Shown here: positions 45,505-54,008 of the stretch, in pieces
Position numbering within the stretch: position 1 is the first letter of the stretch
How the letters are laid out: each line of letters starts with the position of its first letter
Translations under genes and position numbers: made by a program
Assembly: GCA_000381585.1 (NCBI GenBank)
Contig: KB906734.1
Coordinates: 744,001 to 808,000 of the forward strand
Length of the DNA: 64,000 bases
Reading direction: 5' to 3'
From: Acidobacteriaceae bacterium KBS 83
GTDB taxonomy: Bacteria > Acidobacteriota > Terriglobia > Terriglobales > Acidobacteriaceae
Notes under the pieces: generated by a model
Seen by the model: the letters and a program-made list of their open reading frames with translations, nothing else
Databases searched by the model: none
What the model was told of the DNA's origin: nothing

Positions 45505-46725
45505 CTAGACTCGTGCGCGCTTTGCCGCTGGTAGCGCCGCCGCGCGTCCCTGGCCCGCACGCCATTCTTGCCAGGCCACCAGCATCGGTGCCGCAACCGC
45601 GATCGAGGAGTACGTCCCAATCAGGATGCCGATTACCAGTGCAAACGAGAAACCGTGCAGCACCTCGCCGCCGAAGAGAAAGAGTGACAATACGGTCAGG
45701 AAGGTAAGTCCCGATGTGAGCACCGTCCGGCTCAACGTCTGGTTGATGCTGCGGTTCACCAGGCTGGGCAGCGGTTCGCGCCGGCTCATGCGCAGGTTTT
45801 CCCGGATGCGGTCGAAGACCACGATGGTGTCGTTCATCGAGTAGCCCACCAGCGTCAGGATGGCCGCGATCACCGTCAACGTTAGTTCCTTGTTGGTCAG
45901 CGAGAAGGCACCGATGGTGATCAGTGTGTCGTGGAAGACCGCCACCACCGCCGCCACACCGTAGATCAGCTCAAAGCGCCACCAGAGATAAATCAGCATG
46001 CCCAGCAGCGAGTACAGAGTCGCGCGGATAGCCTGCCCACGCAGTTGCGCTCCCACCTGTGGACCTACGATCTCAGTATTGAAGATATGAAAGCCCGAGA
46101 GGTACGTCTGCTGCTGCAGCAGAGAAACCACCGCCGGGTCAGCGACGCCCTTCAGCGCGTCGAAGCTCCGGACCAGGCCGTCGCCCTGCTTGTCGCGGTA
46201 GTTCAAGATCGCATCTGCCTGCTGCGTGTATTTCGTCTTTCCGGCATCCGGGCCCAGGTGCTCCGGGTCCCGCTGCAGCAGGAAGTCGGCGAGCGTCCCG
46301 GAGCCTAGGTTATCCAGATCCAGCTTGCCCGAGCTGGCGTTGGCCGCGCCCGTCGACGAATAATAGCTACCCAGAGCCTTCACGATCGTGGTGCTGCCAG
46401 CCTCGGCATTCGACTCCTGCATCGCCTTTTCAGGCAAGGAAATGATCACCTCGTTCGAAGGCCCCTGACCAATGCGCTGCCCGAAGGGCTGGATGCGGCT
46501 GTCGCGGATGCCCGCCCGGTCCACCGCATCGCGGATGCGGTCCGCCGATGGCGGTGCATCAAACTTCACGTAGACCAATGTGCCGCCCTTGAAGTCAATG
46601 CCAAGCGGAATGCCGTGCCAGAAAAAGATGGATAGCAGGCCGGCCACGCTGAAGATGAGAGAGAACCCGAGGAAATACCACTTCTTCCCGAGCCAATCGA
46701 TATTTACGCCGTGAAACAGTTCCAC
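45505..46725 (-). CDS. secF: Protein translocase subunit SecF
   Basis: The 406-residue membrane protein starts at GTG 46725, with CGGAG 6-7 nt upstream. It begins with 'LGKKWYFLGFSLIFSVAGLL' and the SecF signature 'GIPLGIDFKGGTLVYVKFD'. The C-terminal membrane block includes 'VGYSMNDTIVVFDRIRENLR' and 'TVLTSGLTFLTVLSLFLFGG'. The periplasmic loop between TM1 and TM2 is longer than in E. coli SecF. With SecD it uses the proton gradient to complete protein export. It follows secD after a small coupled ORF. Confidence 0.95.
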   Translation of the reverse strand: MELFHGVNIDWLGKKWYFLGFSLIFSVAGLLSIFFWHGIPLGIDFKGGTLVYVKFDAPPSADRIRDAVDRAGIRDSRIQPFGQRIGQGPSNEVIISLPEKAMQESNAEAGSTTIVKALGSYYSSTGAANASSGKLDLDNLGSGTLADFLLQRDPEHLGPDAGKTKYTQQADAILNYRDKQGDGLVRSFDALKGVADPAVVSLLQQQTYLSGFHIFNTEIVGPQVGAQLRGQAIRATLYSLLGMLIYLWWRFELIYGVAAVVAVFHDTLITIGAFSLTNKELTLTVIAAILTLVGYSMNDTIVVFDRIRENLRMSRREPLPSLVNRSINQTLSRTVLTSGLTFLTVLSLFLFGGEVLHGFSFALVIGILIGTYSSIAVAAPMLVAWQEWRAGQGRAAALPAAKRARV

Positions 46726-46798
46726 TTGAACTCCGTATGAGCCGTGCCGACTTCGGCATCCTGGCGAACTTTTAGAGCGGTCCCGCAGGCCGCAGTGC

Positions 46799-46948
46799 TT
46801 ATTTGCTGCCCAGCAATCTTCTGGAGATGCCCCGCGAAACGGTTCGCTCTGCCGCCACTGCGGCCACGGCCAGCAGAGCAGCCGTTGCCACGCCCAGGCC
46901 GATCAGGCCCGCTGTTGTTCCCAGAGTGATCACCGCGAGTCGCATCAT
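46799..46948 (-). CDS. Small single-TM protein encoded between secD and secF
   Basis: This 49-residue ORF starts at ATG 46948, which overlaps the secD stop as ATGA; a second ATG follows at 46945. The product is one hydrophobic segment ('LAVITLGTTAGLIGLGVATA', continuing Ala/Val-rich) followed by a basic tail ('ERTVSRGISRRLLGSK'), as expected of a small inner-membrane protein with a cytoplasmic positive end. The stop-start overlap and position inside the operon argue for real translation coupled to SecD. I do not recognise a family. It ends 73 bp before the secF start. An accessory SecDF subunit is a guess. Confidence 0.6.
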   Translation of the reverse strand: MMRLAVITLGTTAGLIGLGVATAALLAVAAVAAERTVSRGISRRLLGSK

Positions 46949-48546
46949 ATGGAAAGCGCCTCCCCGCGCCCCTTACGGTTCAGAATGGCGTCAAAGATCG
47001 TCCGCGACACAAAGACCGCCGTGAACAGGTTCGCGCCCAGACCAAAGACCAGCGTGACAGCGAAACCCTTCACCGGGCCAGTGCCGAAGAGAAAGAGGAT
47101 GGCCGCCGAGACCATCGTCGTAACGTGCGTGTCCAGAATCGTCGTCCACGCATGTGCGAAGCCCTGATCCACCGACGCCGCAGCGGATTTCCCAGCGTGG
47201 ATCTCTTCCCGGATGCGCTCAAAGATCAGCACATTCGAGTCCACGCCCATGCCGACCGTCAGGATCACGCCGGCAATGCCGGGCAAGGTCAGCGTCGCGC
47301 CGGTAAAGCCCATCCAGCCGAGCAGAATCACCAGGTTGAGGAAGAGCGCTAGATCTGCATTGATGCCTGCGCCCTTGTAATAGACCAGCATGAAGATCAT
47401 CACCGCCAGCATGCCGACGATCGACGCCGTCACGCCCTTGCGGATCGAATCCGCACCCAGCGACGGCCCAACCGTGCGCTCTTCCAGGTAATGAATCGAA
47501 GCCGGCAACGCGCCCGTCCGCAGCATCAGCGATAGATCCTTTGCCTTCTGCTCGCCCAGCCCCGAAATCCGTCCCTGGTCCCGGATCGCTTCCTGGATGT
47601 TTGCGACTTCCTGCACCCGGTTGTCCAGCATGATCGCCATCGGCTTGTTCACGTTCTTGCTGGTGAAGTCATAGAAGCGGTCGCCGGCAGCGCGGGTTAA
47701 AATAAAGGTCGCATCCGGCCGGCCGTTTTCGTCCCGCCCGGGTTGCGCATCGCGGAAATCCGGACCGCGTACTACCGCCACGCGCTGCAGCAGGTAATAC
47801 TGCCCCTGCAAGCCCGCTTCGTTGCCGCCGTACGCTATCAGTTCCTGGTCGGGCGGTATCGCGCCGTTGTTCGCCTGCTTGGCCGCTTCTTGCGTGGCAT
47901 ACGGGCCGCCGGCTACGGCATGGATCTCAAGAATCGCCGTCGACTGGATAATGTCCCGCACACGGCCGGGATCGTCCACGCCCGGCAGTTCCACCAGGAT
48001 CTGGTTCTTGCCGAGACCGTACTCCTGCACCGTCGGCTCGGTCACGCCGAGCGAGTTGATGCGCGTGGAGATGGTCTCAATCGATTGCTGCAGCGTCTTT
48101 TTCTCCAGAGCCAGCTGCTCGCTAGGCTTCAACGTCAGCGTGTAGCCATCCTGGGTCGAGCTGATGTTGTATTGCTGGCCATACTTGGTATCCAGCAGGT
48201 TGCGTATGTCCCCGGACTTGTCCGCGGGTACGCCGGAGATCTGGAGAGTCAGTGGGTCCGATGGGTTGGGCTTCACGATCGACCCAACGGAAATGCCTGC
48301 GGCCTGGAGATCGCTCTGCAAACGGCCCAGGGCATTGTCCGTCTCCGCGCCGACGGCCTCATCGACCATTACCTGCAACACCAGGTGCGTGCCGCCCTTC
48401 AGGTCGAGACCGAGGTTGATCCGCTTGGCCAGCGCATCCTTGAGCGCTTGGCCGCCGAGCCCGTGAGGAATGCCGAAGATCCCGAAGATGAAGACCAGCA
48501 GGATGGCGACGATGAGAACTGTTTTACCGGTTAGATTCTTGCGCAT
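46945..48546 (-). CDS. secD: Protein translocase subunit SecD
   Basis: The 533-residue protein has an N-terminal membrane helix, then 'RINLGLDLKGGTHLVLQVMV' (the SecD DLKGG signature). A large periplasmic P1 domain follows ('RINSLGVTEPTVQEYGLGKN', 'ILVELPGVDDPGRVRDIIQS') and then a block of membrane helices ('TVGMGVDSNVLIFERIREEI', 'TTMVSAAILFLFGTGPVKGF'). It works with SecF and YajC at the Sec translocon. Its stop overlaps the start of the small ORF. Confidence 0.95.
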   Translation of the reverse strand: MRKNLTGKTVLIVAILLVFIFGIFGIPHGLGGQALKDALAKRINLGLDLKGGTHLVLQVMVDEAVGAETDNALGRLQSDLQAAGISVGSIVKPNPSDPLTLQISGVPADKSGDIRNLLDTKYGQQYNISSTQDGYTLTLKPSEQLALEKKTLQQSIETISTRINSLGVTEPTVQEYGLGKNQILVELPGVDDPGRVRDIIQSTAILEIHAVAGGPYATQEAAKQANNGAIPPDQELIAYGGNEAGLQGQYYLLQRVAVVRGPDFRDAQPGRDENGRPDATFILTRAAGDRFYDFTSKNVNKPMAIMLDNRVQEVANIQEAIRDQGRISGLGEQKAKDLSLMLRTGALPASIHYLEERTVGPSLGADSIRKGVTASIVGMLAVMIFMLVYYKGAGINADLALFLNLVILLGWMGFTGATLTLPGIAGVILTVGMGVDSNVLIFERIREEIHAGKSAAASVDQGFAHAWTTILDTHVTTMVSAAILFLFGTGPVKGFAVTLVFGLGANLFTAVFVSRTIFDAILNRKGRGEALSI

Positions 48547-48573
48547 GATAGATCGGGTCGCCTCTTCGCGGCG

Positions 48574-48894
48574 TTACTTGACTTCCTCGGGAGTATTGGT
48601 AGTCACGGCCGCAATGGCCGACTTCACGATTTCAACCCTGATGCCATCCGGCGGCAGCTTCAGCTGGATTGCGTCCTCGCGCAGCGCCACGATCGTTCCG
48701 CGCATTCCGCCAGTGGTCGTGATCTTGTCGCCGATCTTCAGGTTGTTCAACATCTCCTGCCACTGCTTCTGCTTTCGCTGGTTCGGCCGGAAGAGCAGAA
48801 GATAGAAGACGCCGACCATCAATACGGCAGGCAGAAAAGTGACAAAGCTGCTTGGCAGCCCGGCTACGAAAAAGGCGGAAAGTTCCACGAACAC
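48574..48894 (-). CDS. yajC: Preprotein translocase subunit YajC
   Basis: The 106-residue protein starts at GTG 48894, with AAGGATC upstream. It has one membrane helix (~17-37), then the YajC motif 'LLLFRPNQRKQKQWQEMLNN' and 'KIGDKITTTGGMRGTIVALR'. It is the first gene of yajC-secD-(small ORF)-secF, 27 bp before secD. In many bacteria tgt lies directly upstream; here a damaged block separates them. Confidence 0.95.
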   Translation of the reverse strand: MFVELSAFFVAGLPSSFVTFLPAVLMVGVFYLLLFRPNQRKQKQWQEMLNNLKIGDKITTTGGMRGTIVALREDAIQLKLPPDGIRVEIVKSAIAAVTTNTPEEVK

Positions 48895-49153
48895 AGAGAT
48901 CCTTCTTCCATCAAGGTGCTCCGTCCCGCCGCGCCGGTTCTGGAGGCTGGCGCGGTGGCTGCAGCTTCAGTGCGGGTGCACGGGAAAGGAGCGGGTATGG
49001 CAGGCAATCCCGAGCAGCTACCGGTCTGAAATCCCCGGCCACCACTCATCCCGCCTCGGTCCGACTCCCGGAGCGCCCACAAAGGCGCGCACACAGGACA
49101 CACAGATCGGCAGGATACCTAAGCAACAAGCATCACGGAGTCTGCGGCTTGTG

Positions 49154-49877
49154 TCAAGGGATGGTCGAAGGGCTCGGCATCGGACAGGTGGCGGAAAGCG
49201 CGCCTTCCAGATCCTCCTTCTCCACCGAAAACGTCACCGCCGGCCGGGATGACCCTGCCGAACGTCTGAGGTGAAACACATACAAAGTCTCGAAATCATC
49301 GCTCGGCCATCCCGGCACCACGGACGGATCCATCCCGTAGGAACGCAGCATCTGCCGGGCAAAGTCATAGGCGTATTTGTGCTCCCAAGCGATGAAGACG
49401 GTGCCGTTCGCATACTCCGGCGCAGTCACCTCACTCTGCAGCGCGGCGATATCTCGGAACCCAAGCTGGGTATTCACCGGCAGTCCAAGCTCGATCGCTG
49501 TTGGCTCAATCGTGGCCAACGGCCGCACATAGGAATACATCTTGGCTGACAACGAGTTCTCTCTCATCTGCACTGCAGGATTCGGAGCGAAGATCGCGTT
49601 TGGCTCGACCAAAGCGCCCAATCAATACCTTCGGTAAAGCCAAAGACCGGTTTAGCCCCATGCAACTGATCTGGCCCAGTCCTCCAAGGGGCTTCTCGCC
49701 GTGTCGCAGGACGACAATCGTCTCATCGCTGCTCGTAGATGCCGCTGGCTGCTTTCCGGAATCCCTGCAGCCACTCGATACCATGCAGAGCACGCCGAGT
49801 ATTGCTGCCAGGAGCGAATCCGAGAGCGATGGCGTTCCCCTCGACCGTGCGCCTTTGCGAATTGTGATAAGCCACAT
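49154..49877 (-). pseudogene. Histidine-phosphatase-family lipoprotein, frameshifted
   Basis: The first frame starts at ATG 49877, with a lipoprotein signal ('LLAAILGVLCMVSSGCRDSG') and the phosphatase motif 'ETIVVLRHGEKPLGGLGQ' (RHG), then 'GLNRSLALPKVLIGRFG'. The second frame continues 'EPNAIFAPNPAVQMRENSLS', 'GTVFIAWEHKYAYDFARQML' (second catalytic His region) and 'GWPSDDFETLYVFHLRR'. Removing one base near 49606-49608 gives 'GRFGEPNAIFAPNP', the expected continuity. So one extra base splits the gene. It lies next to the rearranged permease gene. Confidence 0.75.
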
Positions 49878-49943
49878 GCAATCGCGAATATTACAGATAT
49901 AAGGTAGTGAAAATCGTCGCCCGATCGAGGGAAGTGTCTGCCT

Positions 49944-50117
49944 ATGACGGAACCTGGGTTTCTCAGCGCATTGCGGCAGGACCTCCGCTTCGCCGCTCGA
50001 ATGCTCCTCAAACGTCCCGGCTTCTCCGCCGCGATCGTTCTTACGGTGGCTTTCGGCATAGGCGCAAACACAGCGCTCTTCTCTGTCATACGAGCTGTGC
50101 TGCTTCGCCCCCTCGGC
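49944..50117 (+). pseudogene. Permease gene, N-terminal fragment (left of inversion)
   Basis: 58 codons encode the start of a duplicated-type MacB/FtsX permease: '[20 protein letters not shown]', '[20 protein letters not shown]' and '[17 protein letters not shown]'. After CTCGGC (50112-50117) homology jumps to the opposite strand. About 45 residues that should follow in this family appear to be missing. Confidence 0.75.
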
Positions 50118-50890
50118 TATGCCGCCGAGCATGGACAGCAGAGTGCTTTCCGTGAGGAGCTGCCGGAGAAGGCGGCCGCGGCCTGCACCGACCGCGGCAC
50201 GGACGGCGAACTCGCGGGCACGTGTCGCTGCACGAGCCAGCAGCAGGCTTGCGACATTTGCGGAGACGATGAAGAGCATCAGGCCGACGGCGCCGCTGAG
50301 GAGAAGCAACGGCAGCCGCACATCGGCGACGATCGATTCCCGGAGCGACTGCACGTGCGCCGGATTGTCCTCGGTCGAGGGTTTGGCGTCGAGCATGGCG
50401 GGATGCGCTGCCGCGTACTGGCGATTGAGGGTGGTGAGCTCCGCGTTGGCTTGAACGAGAGAGACGCTGGGTTTGAGACGTCCGAAGATCTGCAAGTACG
50501 GGCTCAGCGGGCGCGACTTGACGGGCATCAGCGACCACTCGATGGGTCGCGTGATCCAGACATCGGTCTTCGCATCCACGAAGGGGAAGTCGAAGCGCGC
50601 CGGCAGAACACCGATGATGGTGTAGGGGATGCCCGCGAGGGTCGCAGTGTTCCCGAGAACGCGAGGGTCGCCGCCGAAATGCTGGTGCCACAGACGGGTA
50701 CTGATGATGGCGACATCCGGACCGCCGGGGCGGTCTTCGGCGGGCAGGAATGATCGGCCGAGCGCCGGCGAGACGCCAAGGATGTCGAGAAAGTTGCCTG
50801 AGACGCGAGCGGCGCTGACAACCTCAGTTTCGTCTCTTCCGGCGAGCGCCATCTGCTCTGCCCCGCCGGAGAAGATGCCTGTGTTCGTCG
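50118..50890 (-). pseudogene. Permease gene, inverted central segment
   Basis: Read on the minus strand, this segment encodes the periplasmic core and first FtsX block of a MacB/FtsX-like permease: 'VVSAARVSGNFLDILGVSPA', '[20 protein letters not shown]', '[20 protein letters not shown]' and '[18 protein letters not shown]'. It ends exactly where the plus-strand segment at 50891 resumes in sense ('SMLGGI' + 'LGVLFAWAALRGIR'). It is therefore an inverted internal piece of the flanking gene, not a separate gene. The 467-codon open frame running through it to 49506 is an artefact of the junction. Confidence 0.75.
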
Positions 50891-52321
50891 CTCGGCGTCC
50901 TTTTTGCATGGGCCGCTCTGCGCGGTATTCGCACCGCGACGGCGCTTGAACTGCCGCGCAGCTCGGAGATCCATCTCGACCTCGCTGTTCTCGCCTTCGC
51001 GTTCGCGCTCTCCCTGCTCACCGGCATCCTCTTCGGCCTCGCGCCCGCGCTCTCTGCCTTTCGCCGCGACCTTGCCGCCGTCCTGCAGGGCAATCTCCTA
51101 AACACCTCCGCTCGCGGCAGGTTCCGCCGCCATCTTGCCGCCGGTCCGCGCGGAATGCTGGTGGCCGGGCAGGTCGCGCTCTCGCTCGTCCTTTTGGTAA
51201 GTGCCGGGCTGCTCCTCCAGAGTCTCGCGCACCTCTATAACGTCGATCCCGGGTTCCGCCCGGAACGCGTACTCACCATGTCCGTCTCGCTCGCCCCCGC
51301 GCAATACGACACCGACGCCAAACGGGGCGGCTTCTACACCCGACTCGTGGAACGTGTGGAGGCCATCCCCGGCGTTGAGAGCGCGAGCGTTACCCTCACC
51401 TTGCCCACTACCGGCTGGGCGGGAGCGCCGGTCCGGATCTCCGGCCGCCCGGAGTTGCTCCTGAATCAGCGGCCTATCGCGATCCTCCAGCAGATCTCGC
51501 CGGACTACTTCCGCACTCTCCAGATTCCTTTGAACCGTGGCCGCGCCTTCACCATCGGCGATACGGCAAACGCACCCGGCGTCACCATCATTGACGAAGG
51601 TCTCGCGCGCCGCTTCTGGCCCCAATATCCAGACGGCGAAAACCCCATCGGCCAGCACCTGCTTGTCGGCTCAAGCAAGCAACCACTCGAGATCGTTGGT
51701 ATCGCCGCGCCAGTCCGCCAGCAGGGCCGCGATGCAGATCCTATGCCCGGCTTCTACGTTCCGAATGCGCAGCAGCCGCCGCAGGCTGCGATCCTGGTGG
51801 TCCGCACAAAGAGCAATCCATCTGCCTTCGCCGATGCGGTCCGCCGCCAGGTTCTCTCCCTCGATCGCAACCAGCCCGTATCCGATGTCAAGACACTCTC
51901 CGCCGTCCTCGATGACTCGGAAGACCAGCGGCGCCTGATGTTCGCGCTTCTCGGAGCCTTTTCGGTCGCCGCCACGCTGCTCGCCGTCGTTGGCCTGTAC
52001 AGCGTCATCTCCTATTCGGTCGTGGAGCGCACGCGTGAGATCGCGATACGTCAGGCACTCGGCGCGCGGCGCGGCAACATTCTTGCGCTGGTGCTGCGGC
52101 AGGGCCTTGCTATCGCTCTTGCCGGCATCGGATTCGGCATCGCCGCGGCCGCTGGGCTCACGCGCCTGTTGAGCTCGATGCTTTTCGGTGTAAAAGCCAT
52201 CGATCTGGTTACGTTTCTCTCAGCCGCGACGCTCTTTCTCATGGTGGCACTCGCCGCCAGTTATATTCCGGCACGGCGGGCGGCCGCCATTGAGCCTATG
52301 GTCGCGCTCCGTGATAGCTGA
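50891..52321 (+). pseudogene. Permease gene, C-terminal part (right of inversion)
   Basis: 476 codons continue the permease: 'LAVLAFAFALSLLTGILFGL', 'MLVAGQVALSLVLLVSAGLL', second periplasmic core 'ISPDYFRTLQIPLNRGRAFT', and the last FtsX block 'VVERTREIAIRQALGARRGN' ending 'ASYIPARRAAAIEPMVALRD'. The segment begins at CTCGGC (50891-50896), the same six bases found at the left junction. It could still be translated from an internal start (e.g. near 51155), but it lacks the first half of the protein. Confidence 0.75.
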
Positions 52322-52325
52322 CGTT

Positions 52326-53468
52326 CTATTCGCTGCGCGCGCTCACCCGCTCCGTGGGGGAGAGCGGCGGTATACCGCGCCCCAGACTCTCTCGCATCCG
52401 CGCCATCGTTTCCAGATAGAAGGCTAGGTTATGCAGGGTGTTCAGCACCGCAGACAAAGGCTCCGCCGACACCATCAGGTGCCGCAGGTAGGCTCGCGTG
52501 TAGCGTGCACACACCAGGCACTTGCAGTACGGATCAGGCGGCATCTGGTCTTCCGCAAACTGCCGGTTCTTGATATTCAGCCGGCCCTCTGATGTAAACA
52601 ACAAACCATGCCGCGCCGCACGCGTCGGCAGGACGCAGTCCATCATGTCCACGCCCATCTTCGCGTACTCGACGATCTCCTCCGGGTATCCGACACCCAT
52701 CACGTACCGCGGCTTGTCTGCAGGCAGCAGCGGCAGCGTCCTCTCGATGATCTCGCGTGTCAGCTCGCGGGGTTCGCCCACGCTCAGGCCGCCAATCGCG
52801 TAGCCGGGAAATTCCATCTCTACCAACCGCTCCGCCGATTCACGTCGCAGCTCCGGGTACATTCCGCCCTGCACGATGCCGAACAGCGACTGTGTGCGTC
52901 CGCCGAATTCCCCATGCCATGGCACCTCGTGCTTGTGCGACTCGAAGTAGTGTTTACTGCGCGCAGCCCACTCAAGCGTCAAATCCAGCGAGCCCCGCGC
53001 CCGCTCGCGGTCCGCTGGATACTCCGTGCACTCGTCGAAGACCATCAGAATATCCGCGCCCAGAGCGATCTGAATTTTGATCGAGCGCTCCGGCGAGAGG
53101 TGGTGCAGCGAGCCGTCCAGATGCGACCGGAACTCCACACCCTCCGCCGACACCTTCCGCAGTTCATTCAGGCTGAAGACCTGGAAGCCGCCGGAGTCCG
53201 TCAGCAGGCCGCGTGGCCAGCTCATGAAGCGATGCAACCCGCCCATGCGTCGCACCACCTCGAGCCCGGGCCGCAGATAGAGATGGTACGTATTGCCGAG
53301 GATGATCTGCGCGCCCAGTGCTTCCAGCAGATGTTGCGGCACCGCCTTGACCGACCCCACCGTACCCACCGGCATAAAGACCGGCGTTTGCACCTGCCGA
53401 TGCGGCAGGTCCATCACTGCACGGCGGCCCGCGTCGGCAGTTGCCAGGATTTGGAAGGGAAGACTCAC
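52326..53468 (-). CDS. tgt: Queuine tRNA-ribosyltransferase
   Basis: The 380-residue TIM-barrel enzyme exchanges guanine-34 for preQ1 in tRNAs with GUN anticodons. Motifs are 'TPVFMPVGTVGSVKAVPQHL', 'LLTDSGGFQVFSL' (catalytic Asp region), 'LFGIVQGGMYPELRRESAER', 'GGLSVGEP', 'MDCVLPTRAARHG' and the zinc site 'CKCLVCARYTRAYLRHL' with the later His in 'LNTLHN'. Its start overlaps the folK stop by four bases. Confidence 0.95.
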   Translation of the reverse strand: MSLPFQILATADAGRRAVMDLPHRQVQTPVFMPVGTVGSVKAVPQHLLEALGAQIILGNTYHLYLRPGLEVVRRMGGLHRFMSWPRGLLTDSGGFQVFSLNELRKVSAEGVEFRSHLDGSLHHLSPERSIKIQIALGADILMVFDECTEYPADRERARGSLDLTLEWAARSKHYFESHKHEVPWHGEFGGRTQSLFGIVQGGMYPELRRESAERLVEMEFPGYAIGGLSVGEPRELTREIIERTLPLLPADKPRYVMGVGYPEEIVEYAKMGVDMMDCVLPTRAARHGLLFTSEGRLNIKNRQFAEDQMPPDPYCKCLVCARYTRAYLRHLMVSAEPLSAVLNTLHNLAFYLETMARMRESLGRGIPPLSPTERVSARSE

Positions 53469-53995
53469 TCGCTGATTTTAGCCACAGAATCCTCTTCCGG
53501 CTGTAAAGCCTCAAATAACTCCGCGATGGTCCGCCCCAGAATCGGATGCCGCCACTCTCCTGCAACCTCCCTGAGCGGTGCAAGAACGAAGCGCCGCTCC
53601 TGCATCGCTGGGTGCGGCAGGGTCAGCGCCGGATCATCCAGCACGACACTGTTGTACAGCAGCAGATCCAGGTCCAACGTCCGCGGCCCCTTCGGCGGAC
53701 CTGCCGCTCTATCCCGGCCAAAGCTGCGCTCGATCCCGAGCAGCGCGTCCAGCAGCGGCAGCGGAGCGAGTTCCGTCTCCAGCATCACAGCCGCATTCAC
53801 AAACGCCGGCTGATCCGTGTAGCCCACCGGCGCCGTCCGGTAAAAGGCCGAGCGCGCCGTGAGTCGCCCGTATGCTGACAGCCGCTCTATCGCAGCGGCA
53901 AGCGTCTGCACCGGCGCACCCGCTTTTGAGGGAAGGTTGGCGCCAAGTCCGATGGCGGCAGTGGGCACCTGATCATTATGCGGCGACGCCGCCAT
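53465..53995 (-). CDS. folK: 2-amino-4-hydroxy-6-hydroxymethyldihydropteridine pyrophosphokinase
   Basis: The 176-residue protein makes 6-hydroxymethyldihydropterin diphosphate for folate synthesis. Signatures are 'AIGLGANLPSKAG', 'SAFYRTAPVGYTDQPAFVNA', 'RDRAAGPPKGPRTLDLDLLL' (catalytic Asp pair) and 'LTLPHPAMQERRFVLAPLRE'. Its start lies only 13 bp from the divergent nadD start, and its stop overlaps the tgt start. Confidence 0.94.
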   Translation of the reverse strand: MAASPHNDQVPTAAIGLGANLPSKAGAPVQTLAAAIERLSAYGRLTARSAFYRTAPVGYTDQPAFVNAAVMLETELAPLPLLDALLGIERSFGRDRAAGPPKGPRTLDLDLLLYNSVVLDDPALTLPHPAMQERRFVLAPLREVAGEWRHPILGRTIAELFEALQPEEDSVAKISE

Positions 53996-54008
53996 TTAGC
54001 ATCGAACG

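Noticed and set aside
49944-50753. 269-codon plus-strand ORF beginning as a permease
   Set aside because: Only the first 58 residues are permease; the rest is the antisense of the inverted segment.
49506-50909. 467-codon minus-strand ORF as a novel permease-phosphatase fusion
   Set aside because: The frame stays open across the inversion junction by chance. Its permease part belongs to the flanking plus-strand gene, and the phosphatase part has its own lipoprotein signal at 49877.
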